From Bin87 sp965204395 (GTDB lineage: Bacteria; Chloroflexota; Dehalococcoidia; Lucifugimonadales; UBA3495), in assembly GCA_965204395.1 (NCBI GenBank), contig OZ241987.1, positions 2,480,001 to 2,544,000 of the forward strand: a stretch of DNA of 64,000 bases, read 5' to 3'. A program made the position numbers and the translations under genes. Positions within the stretch are counted from its first letter, which is position 1. Each line of letters starts with the position of its first letter. The notes under the pieces are model-generated. The model was not told where the DNA came from. It saw only the letters and a list, made by a program, of their open reading frames with translations, and ran no database searches. Shown here one piece after another: positions 6,209-14,104 of the stretch.

Positions 6209-8686
6209 ATGGTTCTGAGCGCAGAAAAATTCACCCGCCAGGCGCAGGAGGCGCTGCAGCGTTCCCAGGAACTGCTGCGGAACTACCAGCACACCCAATG
6301 GGACGTGGAGCACGTGCTGCTGGCCCTGGTCGCCCTGGATGACGGCCTGCCCGAGCGCATCCTCAAGGAACTGGGCGTGGACCCGGAGTTGGTCAAGAGC
6401 CGTCTCCACCAATCCCTGGAGGGAATGCCGAAACTCACCGCCGGATCCCAGCAGATTTTCGTAACCCCCCGGTTGCAGCGCATGCTCCAGGTCTCCGACG
6501 AGGAGGCCCAGCGGCTGCACGACCAGTTCATCAGCGTCGAACACCTGCTGGTCGCCGCAGCCCGCGAGAACTCCGGAGATTCCGCCCGCCTGTTCCAGGA
6601 CCTGGGCATCAACCAGGAGATGGTCTATCAGGCCATGCAGAAGCTCCGCGGCGCCCACCGCGTGGACGACCCCAACGCCGAGCAGCGTTACCGCTCCCTG
6701 GAAAAGTACAGCGTTGACCTCACCGAACTGGCCCGCATCGGCAAGCTCGACCCGGTGGTGGGCCGCGAAAAAGAAATCCGCCAGGTCATGCAGACCCTCA
6801 CCCGGCGCACCAAGAACAACCCGGTGCTCATCGGCGAGGCCGGCGTCGGCAAAACCGCCATCGCCGAGGGTCTGGCCAGCAAGATCATCTGCGACGACGT
6901 GCCCGACTCTCTGCGCAACAAGCGGGTCATGGCTCTGGACATGGGCCGTCTCGTGGCGGGCGCCAAGTTCCGCGGCGAGTTCGAGGAACGCCTCAAGTCC
7001 GTAATCGACGAGGTCACCTCGTCCAACGGCGAGGTCATCGTCTTTCTCGACGAGATGCACACCCTGGTCGGCGCCGGCGGCGGCGAAGGCGGTCTGGACG
7101 CCAGCAACATGCTCAAGCCCCCGTTGGCCCGCGGCGAACTCCAGGCCGTCGGCTCCACCACCCTGGACGAGTTCCGCAAGCACATCGAAAAGGACCCGGC
7201 CCTGGCCCGGCGGTTCCAGCCCGTGTTCGTCGAGGAACCCACCGCTGACGAATCCGTGCGCATCCTGCGGGCGTTGAAACCCCGCTACGAGGCCCACCAC
7301 AAGGTGTCCATCACCGACGCCGCCCTGGAAGCCGCCGTCCGCCTCAGCGACCGCTACATCACCGATCGCCGCCTGCCCGACAAGGCCATCGACTTCATCG
7401 ACGAGGCGGCCAGCAAGGTCCGCATCGACGCCGGCTCCCTGCCGCCCCGGGTGCAGGAGATGGAAAACCGCCGTCGCGAACTCACCGACCTGGAGGAACG
7501 CGCCAACCAGATGTCCGACTACGAGCGGGCGGCCCAGCACCGCACCGAGCGGCTGCGCCTGGAAGACGAGCTGAACTCCGAGCATCAGCGCATCGAACAC
7601 ACCTCCGGCCCCGACCTGGTGGTGAACGAAAAAGACATCGCCGAGCTGGTTTCCAACTGGACCGGCATCCCGGTGGGTCAATTGATGGAGGGCGAGGCCG
7701 AGCGTCTGCTGCACATGGAGGAACACCTCCACAGGCGCGTCATCGGACAGGACGACGCCATCAACGCGGTTGCCGACACCATCCGCCGCGCCCGTTCCGG
7801 CCTAAACGACCCCAAGCGGCCCTACGGCAGCTTCATATTCCTGGGGCCCACCGGCGTCGGCAAAACCGAACTGAGCCGCGCCCTCGCCGAGTTCCTGTTC
7901 GCCGACGAGGACAGCATGGTCCGCCTGGACATGTCGGAGTACGGCGAGCGCCACACGGTGTCCCGGCTCATCGGCGCGCCCCCGGGCTACGTCGGCTACG
8001 ACGACGCCGGGCAGTTGACCGAGGCCGTCCGTCGCCGCCCCCACCGCGTGATCCTGTTCGACGAAATCGAAAAGGCCCACCCGGACGTGTTCAACCTCCT
8101 GCTCCAGATACTGGAGGACGGCCGGCTCACCGACGGTCAGGGACGTACCGTGGACTTCCGGAACACCGTGATAATCATGACCAGCAACCTCGGCACCGGG
8201 AATCTGTCCCAGCGTCCCTTCGGATTCAACCCCGAATCCGACCGCGAGGGAGACGCCGGATCGGTATCCCCTGAACTGGCCCGTACCGTCAACGAGGCGC
8301 TGCGTCGCGCGTTCCGTCCCGAGTTACTCAACCGCATCGACGAGACCATCGTGTTCCACCCGCTGAGTCGGGCGCAGATCGGCCAGATCGTCGGCCTGCT
8401 GGTCGGGCAGGTGCAGGAACGGTTGGCCGAGCGCAGCATAACCTGCGAACTCACCGAGGCCGGCTGCGACTGGCTGGTGAAGGAGGGATTCGACGTCAGC
8501 TACGGCGCGCGTCCTCTCCGCCGTGCCATCCAGCGCCACTTGGAAAACCAGCTGTCCCGCGGAGTGCTCTCCGGTGAGTTCAACGAGGGCGACCACGTCG
8601 TTGCCGATGTGAACGAGGCCGGCGATGGCCTGGCGCTGTCGGTCAGCGTTCCCGCTGAGGATAAGGAGTTGGTGGGGGTGGCGTGA
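6209..8686 (+). CDS. ClpC-type AAA+ ATPase
   Basis: This 825-residue Hsp100 unfoldase threads substrates into ClpP for degradation in the cytoplasm. Two Clp_N repeats (about 1-145) are followed by a first AAA module with GEAGVGKT near residue 208 and a second with GPTGVGKT near 546. The middle domain is short (about 60 residues), as in ClpC, whereas ClpB has a long coiled-coil insert. QRPFGFN in the second module resembles the tripeptide loop used to dock on ClpP. I choose the ATG at 6209 because AAGAGGTG lies 6 bases upstream; a GTG at 6200 lies within that site. No mcsAB or ctsR gene is adjacent. ClpB is the alternative, disfavoured by the short middle domain. Confidence 0.93.
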   Translation: MVLSAEKFTRQAQEALQRSQELLRNYQHTQWDVEHVLLALVALDDGLPERILKELGVDPELVKSRLHQSLEGMPKLTAGSQQIFVTPRLQRMLQVSDEEAQRLHDQFISVEHLLVAAARENSGDSARLFQDLGINQEMVYQAMQKLRGAHRVDDPNAEQRYRSLEKYSVDLTELARIGKLDPVVGREKEIRQVMQTLTRRTKNNPVLIGEAGVGKTAIAEGLASKIICDDVPDSLRNKRVMALDMGRLVAGAKFRGEFEERLKSVIDEVTSSNGEVIVFLDEMHTLVGAGGGEGGLDASNMLKPPLARGELQAVGSTTLDEFRKHIEKDPALARRFQPVFVEEPTADESVRILRALKPRYEAHHKVSITDAALEAAVRLSDRYITDRRLPDKAIDFIDEAASKVRIDAGSLPPRVQEMENRRRELTDLEERANQMSDYERAAQHRTERLRLEDELNSEHQRIEHTSGPDLVVNEKDIAELVSNWTGIPVGQLMEGEAERLLHMEEHLHRRVIGQDDAINAVADTIRRARSGLNDPKRPYGSFIFLGPTGVGKTELSRALAEFLFADEDSMVRLDMSEYGERHTVSRLIGAPPGYVGYDDAGQLTEAVRRRPHRVILFDEIEKAHPDVFNLLLQILEDGRLTDGQGRTVDFRNTVIIMTSNLGTGNLSQRPFGFNPESDREGDAGSVSPELARTVNEALRRAFRPELLNRIDETIVFHPLSRAQIGQIVGLLVGQVQERLAERSITCELTEAGCDWLVKEGFDVSYGARPLRRAIQRHLENQLSRGVLSGEFNEGDHVVADVNEAGDGLALSVSVPAEDKELVGVA

Positions 8687-8704
8687 CCGGAAGCGGGGTG
8701 ATTC

Positions 8705-8730
8705 AGGGGCGAATAATCATTCGCCCCTAC
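8705..8730. repeat. GGGGCGAAT palindromic repeat, copy 1
   Basis: The arm AGGGGCGAAT (8705-8714) faces ATTCGCCCCT (8719-8728) across a four-base centre. It lies just after clpC and overlaps the last codons of the toxin-like gene on the other strand, whose TAG stop is part of the repeat. Related copies lie at 13229, 36987 and, with shortened homology, 41962. Confidence 0.75.
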
Positions 8731-9095
8731 TGTTCTGGCAAAGTCCGCGAACGTATCGCCGAGTTGCTGACCGTTGAAAAGTTGCCTTCCCAATCGTTTC
8801 TCGATTCCACAGTACGCAGCATGAAGTGCGGTCGGTCGGCTACGTCCATGTCGGCTATCCGGAATAATATCAACCCTGGGGGTGCGCCGGCGCCGCGCAA
8901 AAAGATAAGCTCACCGAAATCCTTCTTGTCGAAGGTGACCAGTATGCGAGACTCCCGGGAGGCCAAATGCAACACATCCCGATCTATCAGGCCCGGCTGA
9001 TATTCGGATACGGAGAGGACATCGTGGCCGGCGACTCGCAGCAGGGCAACAACCTCGTCAGGTATGTTCTCGTCAGCGCAAAGTCGGAGAGGCAT
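8727..9095 (-). CDS. DUF5615 PIN-like protein, putative toxin
   Basis: This 122-residue protein matches the DUF5615 / Mut7-C-like PIN family. It starts with LRLCADENIP, carrying the acidic N-terminal motif, followed by LLRVAGHDVLSV and ILVTFDKKDFGEL, the typical second acidic block. Such proteins are predicted ribonuclease toxins. It lies 24 bases downstream of a DUF433 gene on the same strand, the usual antitoxin partner. I take the ATG at 9095; a GTG lies two codons earlier. The stop codon and last residues lie in a palindromic repeat, so the natural C-terminus may have been altered by repeat insertion. Confidence 0.7.
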   Translation of the reverse strand: MPLRLCADENIPDEVVALLRVAGHDVLSVSEYQPGLIDRDVLHLASRESRILVTFDKKDFGELIFLRGAGAPPGLILFRIADMDVADRPHFMLRTVESRNDWEGNFSTVSNSAIRSRTLPEQ

Positions 9096-9119
9096 CCACA
9101 CACCAGCGAATATTCTTGA

Positions 9120-9386
9120 TTAGCCGTCTGGATGTTCGAATTCGACGCCTGCTATCCAGGCGTCGATTTCCGACGTTATGGGCGGTTCCAGGGATTCGCT
9201 GGCGTAACGCAGGCAGGCGCGGACATCATCGGAACAGATATGCGAGTAATTGGTCAGCAGGTACTCTTCAGTGGCGCCGGATGCCATCATTTCCAAAATG
9301 AGCGCTACGGACAACCTAGTCCCCTTGATGCGGGGGCGCCCGCCCACTACTCCGGGAGTGCAGACAATGCGTTCTTGCCAATCCAT
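9120..9386 (-). CDS. DUF433 protein, putative antitoxin
   Basis: This 88-residue protein has the DUF433 core: RIVCTPGVVGGRPRIKGTRLSVALILEMMASG, quoted here in pieces as VGGRPRIKGTR (residues about 12-22) and VALILEMM. The segment includes a winged-helix-like DNA-binding region. DUF433 proteins are commonly paired with DUF5615 proteins as type II antitoxins. Here the pair is in antitoxin-first order with a short gap. The ATG at 9386 follows TAGGA closely, so I prefer it to an earlier in-frame start at 9425. It probably represses its own operon. Confidence 0.7.
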   Translation of the reverse strand: MDWQERIVCTPGVVGGRPRIKGTRLSVALILEMMASGATEEYLLTNYSHICSDDVRACLRYASESLEPPITSEIDAWIAGVEFEHPDG

Positions 9387-9440
9387 GATTCCTACTCTCC
9401 CGAAACGATAAATCGATTCTACCATCGAGGATGTTTGGGT

Positions 9441-10349
9441 TCAATTAAGCACCAACACCGCTCCTGCGACGACCACCCATGCGGCTATCGACAGCAGCAG
9501 GGGAACGTCCCGCAGCATCAGCATCTCCGGCGACTCCGCGTCCCGGCTGTTGTTCAGCAGGTACAGGTATCGGAACAGCCCGAAGATCACCAGCGGCACC
9601 GTCAGAAGCATGGTGTTGTTTTCCGGCAGGTTGTCTGCCTCCACGGCGTACAACGTGTAGCTCACCAGCGCCGCCGTCGCGGACAGCACCAGCAGTTGCC
9701 CGCCCACCGGCGGCCCGTAGTGCTGCAGCGTGGCCCTTTGCGCCTCCGGATCGGGCCCGGCCAGCCGCGCCTCCGCGTACCGCCGCCCAATCACGATGAA
9801 CAGCGCCCCGGCAGCGGTCACCGCGTAGAGCCACGGAGACGGCGCCGCGCCCACGGCCACCGCGCCGGCCACCGCCCGCAGCACATAGCCCGCCGCAACG
9901 ATCATCACGTCCACCAGCGCCACCGATTTCAGCCGCAGCGAGTACCCCACGTTCGACACCAGGTACACGACCCCGATGATTGTCAACACCCGGTACGGAT
10001 CATCGGAAATCGCGTACAGACACCCCATGCCGACAACCGCCGACGCGACGCACGTCACCACGGCCAGCGGCAGCGACACGTCCCCGGACGCGATCGGACG
10101 GTTGCGCTTGGTGGGATGCTCACGGTCTGCATCGCGGTCGGCGCAGTCGTTGAGAATGTAAACCGCCGACGATAGCGCGCAGAACCCGGCGAACAGTATC
10201 CCCAACCGTGGACCGTAGGGTAGCAGCGTCCCGAGGTCGCCGGCCGACCACACCAGATCCACCGCGAACATCAACGGCAGGAAAACCAGCGCGTTTTTGA
10301 CCCACTGCCGCGGCCGTGCCGTCCTGATCAGTCCGGCGACTACGCTCAT
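9441..10349 (-). CDS. UbiA-family decaprenyl-phosphate phosphoribosyltransferase-like
   Basis: This 302-residue integral membrane protein has about eight to nine hydrophobic helices. The first Asp-rich motif NDCADRDADREHP, followed by TKRNRPIASG, is typical of the UbiA branch that transfers phosphoribose from PRPP to a polyprenyl phosphate (DPPR synthase), rather than the quinone prenyltransferases. This would supply a lipid-linked pentose for the cell envelope. The ATG at 10349 overlaps the stop of the upstream flippase-like gene by four bases, so the two are translationally coupled. A different UbiA substrate remains possible, since I rely on the motif and not on structure. No epimerase partner is seen in the window. 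Confidence 0.75.
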   Translation of the reverse strand: MSVVAGLIRTARPRQWVKNALVFLPLMFAVDLVWSAGDLGTLLPYGPRLGILFAGFCALSSAVYILNDCADRDADREHPTKRNRPIASGDVSLPLAVVTCVASAVVGMGCLYAISDDPYRVLTIIGVVYLVSNVGYSLRLKSVALVDVMIVAAGYVLRAVAGAVAVGAAPSPWLYAVTAAGALFIVIGRRYAEARLAGPDPEAQRATLQHYGPPVGGQLLVLSATAALVSYTLYAVEADNLPENNTMLLTVPLVIFGLFRYLYLLNNSRDAESPEMLMLRDVPLLLSIAAWVVVAGAVLVLN

Positions 10350-11311
10350 CGATTCTCGGGCGACAGTTCCGGTGCTGTCTCTGACCGGGTGGCAGCAGGT
10401 TCGGACCGGCTGATCCAAAGCCACGCCAGCAATCCGATCAGCACCGCGAACCAGAGGGTCGCCAACCGTGTCAGCAACGTGGCCAGAGCCGCCTCCGGAG
10501 CCTCCAGCCCCGATTGCCGCAGCAGCGCGACCATGCTGCCCTCGAATCCCACCAGGCCGCCGGGCAGCGCGGTTATCGCGCCCACCAGGGCCGCCGCCGC
10601 CGAAATCGGTATCGCCATCAGCGCTGAAATCTGTTCGCCCATCCCGGCGACGATGATCCACAGCGCCAAGCCTTCCGCCGCCCACGCCAGCGCCCCCAGG
10701 ATCACGGCGGATGCCAGCATCGGCGGCGTCATCAACTTGCGGAGACCCTCATGGGAGTGGGCCAGTGGTTCCTGCCACCGCCGGAGGACGGGCAGCCGCA
10801 ATGCTAGCGTCCCGAACCGCGATGCTGCCAGTGCCCCGGCGACCATTACCACCGCGAGTATACCCGCTACCACCAGCGCCACCGCAGTCGGCAGCAGCGC
10901 GATCCCCATCAGCCCCAAAAGCCCAACCGATAACACGTCGGTCAACCGCTCCATGACCACCGCCGGCGCGGAGGTGGACACCGGCACACCGGCCCGCCGG
11001 CTCAGCCACACGCTCTTGAGCAATTCCCCCGCTTTTCCCGGCGTGATGGACAACGCCAGACCCGCCGCGAAAACCGACACGCTCACCGTCCACGGCACCC
11101 GAATCCCCAACGCCCGGAGATACATCAACCACCGCAGGTAACGCAGCGCGTAGTTGATCATGGCTAACCCCAAGGCCGCCGCGAACGCCGCATATAGGGC
11201 CGGCGAATCCACCAACAGCCCGCTGACCTCGTGCAGGTCGCCGTACACCAGCAGCCCGGCGAACGCCGCGACTGTGAGCAGCAGCAGGATCAGCCAGGCG
11301 CGTCCGCTCAA
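10346..11311 (-). CDS. LPG-synthase-TM / UPF0104 family membrane protein
   Basis: This 321-residue polytopic membrane protein has about eight helices and the family signatures YLRWLMYLRALG, GLALSITPGKAGELLK and ALPGGLVGFEGSM. The family includes the flippase part of MprF and glycan/lipid-linked sugar translocators. It probably moves a lipid across the membrane. The start appears to be a TTG at 11311 in a TTGA overlap with the larB stop, and its own stop overlaps the UbiA-like gene. Coupling to a lipid-phosphate pentosyltransferase suggests a shared envelope lipid pathway, which is inference. Confidence 0.7.
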   Translation of the reverse strand: MSGRAWLILLLLTVAAFAGLLVYGDLHEVSGLLVDSPALYAAFAAALGLAMINYALRYLRWLMYLRALGIRVPWTVSVSVFAAGLALSITPGKAGELLKSVWLSRRAGVPVSTSAPAVVMERLTDVLSVGLLGLMGIALLPTAVALVVAGILAVVMVAGALAASRFGTLALRLPVLRRWQEPLAHSHEGLRKLMTPPMLASAVILGALAWAAEGLALWIIVAGMGEQISALMAIPISAAAALVGAITALPGGLVGFEGSMVALLRQSGLEAPEAALATLLTRLATLWFAVLIGLLAWLWISRSEPAATRSETAPELSPENR

Positions 11312-12099
11312 TCCGCCCCCGGACTCCCGGCCCCTGAGTCAACGTCCCCGGACATCGCGCAAATCTGCGCCGCCAGATAGCCCGCCCCGAATCCGTTGTC
11401 GATGTTCACCACGCCGACGCCCGGAGCGCACGCATTCAGCATCCCCAGCAGCGCCGCCAGTCCCTCAAAACTGGCTCCGTAGCCTACGCTGGTCGGTACC
11501 GCGATCACGGGCGCGGACACCAGGCCGGATACCACGCTGGTCAGGGCGGCTTCCATCCCGGCCACCACCACGATCACCCGCGCTGACTGCAATTGTTCCA
11601 GCCCGTCCAACAGCCGGTGCAGCCCCGCAACCCCCACGTCGTTGAGCCGTTCGGCGCGGCAGCCCATCAACTCCGCCGTTACCGCCGCCTCCTCCGCAAC
11701 CGCCAGGTCGGCGGTGCCGGCCGTCACGATCAGCAGTCCGCCATACCGAGGCGCAACAGGATGATCCGTAGGAACGACGATGCACCGAGCAAGTTCTGCA
11801 TACTCCGCCGCCGGCACGACGGCCGATACTCGTTGATACGCTTCCCGCGTGGCGCGTGTGACCAGCACCGGGTGCCCACGGCCCACCATTTCCGGCACGA
11901 TGCCGGCGATTTGCTCCGGCGTTTTCCCCTCGCCCAACACCACCTCCGGCCATCCAGTGCGCAAGGGGCGATGATGGTCCAGGCGCGCGTAGCCCAGGTC
12001 CTGGTACGGCAAATCGCGCAGCGCCGAGGCCGCGTCGGCCACTGGGATCCTGCCGTCCCGAACTCCCGTCAACAGGGCCATGAGCGAGGCTTGGTCCAT
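11308..12099 (-). CDS. LarB, nickel-pincer cofactor biosynthesis enzyme
   Basis: This 263-residue protein matches LarB, a PurE-like enzyme that carboxylates nicotinic acid adenine dinucleotide in the pathway for the nickel-pincer nucleotide of lactate racemase and related enzymes. Key stretches are VTAGTADLAVAEEA and VPTSVGYGASFEGLAALLG, ending in VVNIDNGFGAGYLAA. The N-terminal 120 residues form the usual helical region. It lies three bases after a small membrane gene and overlaps the flippase-like gene. LarC, LarE or a racemase are not in the window, so a cofactor user must be elsewhere or the enzyme has another role. Confidence 0.85.
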   Translation of the reverse strand: MDQASLMALLTGVRDGRIPVADAASALRDLPYQDLGYARLDHHRPLRTGWPEVVLGEGKTPEQIAGIVPEMVGRGHPVLVTRATREAYQRVSAVVPAAEYAELARCIVVPTDHPVAPRYGGLLIVTAGTADLAVAEEAAVTAELMGCRAERLNDVGVAGLHRLLDGLEQLQSARVIVVVAGMEAALTSVVSGLVSAPVIAVPTSVGYGASFEGLAALLGMLNACAPGVGVVNIDNGFGAGYLAAQICAMSGDVDSGAGSPGAD

Positions 12100-12102
12100 G
12101 AC

Positions 12103-12483
12103 TCAGCCGGATTCGGACGCCGTAATAGCCGCCGCGGATTGAGTTTTCATCAGGCGGTACAGGCCTCCCAGCGTGCTCATGCCGGCCACGTACGCCGAAA
12201 ACACCGCCACCGCGATCCAGGTCAGGATGATGAACCGCCCGGGGATCGGCGCGGCCAGCGTGATAATGACGGCGATCACGACCAGTATCGCCGCCGAAGC
12301 CGCTCCCACCGCGGAGCCGAATATCGCCGCCGTCAATAACGGTGTGTGGTTTCCCACGGGGATGGACCGGATCCCAAAATACGCGCCCAGAAATGGGCCA
12401 AAGGGCGCCAGCAGCACTTGGGCTATGGGAATGATGGTGCACACCAGCATCACGGCCAGCGCGGTGAGGACCCCTTTAGCCAT
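12103..12483 (-). CDS. Small membrane protein
   Basis: This 126-residue protein has four predicted transmembrane helices and a short charged C-terminus. I recognise no family. It is the first gene of the minus-strand operon larB-flippase-UbiA, three bases before larB. The N-terminus (MAKGVLTALAVMLVCTI) could be a membrane anchor or uncleaved signal. Nothing in the sequence identifies a substrate. Confidence 0.6.
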   Translation of the reverse strand: MAKGVLTALAVMLVCTIIPIAQVLLAPFGPFLGAYFGIRSIPVGNHTPLLTAAIFGSAVGAASAAILVVIAVIITLAAPIPGRFIILTWIAVAVFSAYVAGMSTLGGLYRLMKTQSAAAITASESG

Positions 12484-12578
12484 GCTGCGACCGGCGAGTT
12501 GGGACTGGTGTCGAAATCGAGAACATTCGAATGGTCAGTATAGCCGGCATCGGCCCGCGACGCTTTCAGGATTCAGAT

Positions 12579-12584
12579 TATAAT
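12579..12584 (+). promoter_or_regulatory. Candidate -10 for the thioesterase gene
   Basis: A perfect TATAAT lies 43 bases before the ATG at 12628, which has AGAGGG upstream. No clear -35 is seen at 17 bases. The gene upstream is divergent, so a promoter is expected in this gap. Confidence 0.45.
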
Positions 12585-12627
12585 TCCCGCGCAATCAGTG
12601 CGCTCATTTTGGGATTGAGAGGGAAAC

Positions 12628-13062
12628 ATGACTCAACTAGGATCATCGCCGTCAACTGAGCAGGACGGCCCGTTCGCAGAATTGCTGGGAATTCGGCCCG
12701 GTGTATCGGAGGACGGCGTCGGCACCGCCTTCATGACGGTGGCAGACCGCCATCGCCAACGGGCCGGCGCCGTGCAGGGCGGGATCCTGGTGGCCTTGGC
12801 CGATTACGCGTTTTTCCGCGCCTGCCGGTCCTTGTTGAATGAGGGAGAGCACGCGGTAACCATCGAGTTGAAACTGAACTTCATCGCCCCGGCGAGGGAA
12901 GGCGAACTGACCGCCCGCAGCAGCATCATCAGCCGCGGGGGCCGCATCATCGTGGGCGATATGCAGATCACCGGCCCCGACGACCAACTGATCGCCACCG
13001 GCGTCGGCACCTACATGACCGTATACGACCGCCGGACGAATCCCAGGTCGGACGGGTCATAG
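12628..13062 (+). CDS. PaaI-family hotdog thioesterase
   Basis: This 144-residue protein has the PaaI-type hotdog fold: GAVQGGILVALADYAF, the conserved HGG-like motif region, near residues 48-63, then VTIELKLNFIAPA and ARSSIISRGGRIIVGDMQI. Such proteins hydrolyse acyl- or aryl-CoA thioesters in the cytoplasm. The usual His in HGG is replaced by Gln here (VQGG), as occurs in some branches. ATG at 12628 has a good ribosome binding site. It stands alone between a divergent operon and an Rrf2 gene, and its substrate is unknown. Confidence 0.85.
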   Translation: MTQLGSSPSTEQDGPFAELLGIRPGVSEDGVGTAFMTVADRHRQRAGAVQGGILVALADYAFFRACRSLLNEGEHAVTIELKLNFIAPAREGELTARSSIISRGGRIIVGDMQITGPDDQLIATGVGTYMTVYDRRTNPRSDGS

Positions 13063-13228
13063 GCGTTGGGGCCGCCGGATCGCTCAGGCCATTCACTTCA
13101 CAGGTGGGCGCGCCTTTTGCCCGCGCTGGCTCCGGCGAAAAGCGTCGTAATGGGCTAGGTTCGGGCGCGTTTTCGGTAGGGTTCCGTTTTAGGTGGTTTG
13201 ATTTCGGTAAACGCCGCAGGCGGGGGGA

Positions 13229-13256
13229 GTAGGGGCGAATAATTATTCGCCCCTAC
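13229..13256. repeat. GGGGCGAAT palindromic repeat, copy 2 (perfect)
   Basis: A perfect 28-base palindrome. Each arm is GTAGGGGCGAATAA, read on opposite strands. It lies in the 294-base gap between the thioesterase and the Rrf2 gene, upstream of the Rrf2 promoter. The rest of that gap shows no gene. Confidence 0.8.
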
Positions 13257-13304
13257 AGTGAGAAACCACCTAAATTGCAACGCTACCGCGCGTTTTCGCG
13301 CCGG

Positions 13305-13333
13305 TTGGCATTCTGCGCGCCAATGGGTATAAT
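13305..13333 (+). promoter_or_regulatory. Sigma-70-type promoter for the Rrf2 gene
   Basis: TTGGCA (13305-13310) is 17 bases from TATAAT (13328-13333). Transcription would begin about 15 bases before the TTG start at 13357. Rrf2 proteins often bind their own promoters, so this region may be autoregulated. Confidence 0.75.
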
Positions 13334-13356
13334 CGTAACCCTAAGGGAGGGTAGGT

Positions 13357-13830
13357 TTGCGCATCCCCATGAGAGTCGATTACGGCGTCCGGGCGTTGGT
13401 GGAGCTTGCCATGCGCCACGGTGAAGGGCCGGTGCCAACCTCTGCCATCGCCTACCGCCAGGGTATCCCCGAATCTTATCTCGAGCGCCTGATGTCCGCG
13501 CTCAACAAGAGCGGGTTCGTCCACAGTCGCCGGGGCCCGCAGGGCGGACACCTGCTGGCCAGGTCCCCCGATCTCATCAACCTCTACGAAATCATGCGCG
13601 AGCTTGACGGAAACGCGTCGCCCCTGGACTGCCTCACCCTGCCCACCGACTGCATGTTCGCGGACTCCTGCGCCCAAAAAGAGATTTGGCAGACCGTGGA
13701 GGAGTCCATCCAGCAGGTCCTGGAAGGCACCACGTTGGCCCACCTGGCCGCTCGCCAGTGTGCGCTGACCCATGATGCCGACGTTCGGATGGATCGATGG
13801 GAGCCGGTGTCCGGGCCCGTGCCTGCTTAG
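13357..13830 (+). CDS. Rrf2-family transcription regulator with three cysteines
   Basis: This 157-residue protein has the Rrf2 winged helix: MRVDYGVRALVELA, then IPESYLERLMSALNKSG and the wing RGPQGGH. Cys92, Cys99 and Cys105 have the spacing of iron-sulfur ligands in IscR-like members, so it may sense iron-sulfur status, redox or cysteine. I start at the TTG at 13357 because AGGGAGG lies 6 bases before it; the next ATG at 13369 is too far from this site. It precedes a MoeB-like gene and cysM, which suggests control of sulfur metabolism, as CymR and IscR do. The actual regulon is unknown. Confidence 0.88.
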   Translation: MRIPMRVDYGVRALVELAMRHGEGPVPTSAIAYRQGIPESYLERLMSALNKSGFVHSRRGPQGGHLLARSPDLINLYEIMRELDGNASPLDCLTLPTDCMFADSCAQKEIWQTVEESIQQVLEGTTLAHLAARQCALTHDADVRMDRWEPVSGPVPA

Positions 13831-13987
13831 TGCCATCATCTCCGGTTCAAACCACGCCGATTTGCTTGACAACAAATCCGGCCCGGCCATAAACTCGTTG
13901 CAAATGCTGCATGCGCAACCCTTGACCATCACCTGCGCCTGTCCCAAAACATAGGGGACGGGCCAATTGCATTAGCGAAAAGCCTGT

Positions 13988-14030
13988 GCCCGACGGAACC
14001 GTTCAACGGATCGGGGCGCCGGGCTTTTTT
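13988..14030 (+). terminator. Terminator or attenuator before the moeB-like gene
   Basis: GCCCG (13988-13992) pairs with CGGGC (14020-14024), with inner pairing CCGTT/AACGG, followed by six T residues (14025-14030). It lies 75 bases before the next start codon. It could end the Rrf2 transcript or attenuate the moeB-cysM transcript; no specific riboswitch class was recognised. Confidence 0.6.
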
Positions 14031-14104
14031 ATTGACTGAACCGCGCCGCCCCAACCAACCCAGGTTACCGACGACTCGATCCAATTTACACGGAGGGATC
14101 CCCA

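Noticed and set aside
6113..7732. Long minus-strand open frame of 539 codons under clpC
   Set aside because: It is antisense to clpC, matches no family and lacks a ribosome binding site. It follows from the codon bias of the opposite strand.
9132..10175. 347-codon plus-strand frame under the UbiA-like gene
   Set aside because: Antisense to a membrane protein with clear motifs; its product is Arg/Gln/His-rich junk.
13270..13947. 225-codon minus-strand frame over the Rrf2 gene
   Set aside because: Antisense to a convincing Rrf2 protein with a good promoter; no own start signal.
13831..14104. Possible T-box or other riboswitch before the moeB-like gene
   Set aside because: There is a terminator but no T-box sequence, specifier loop or known aptamer core that I can recognise.
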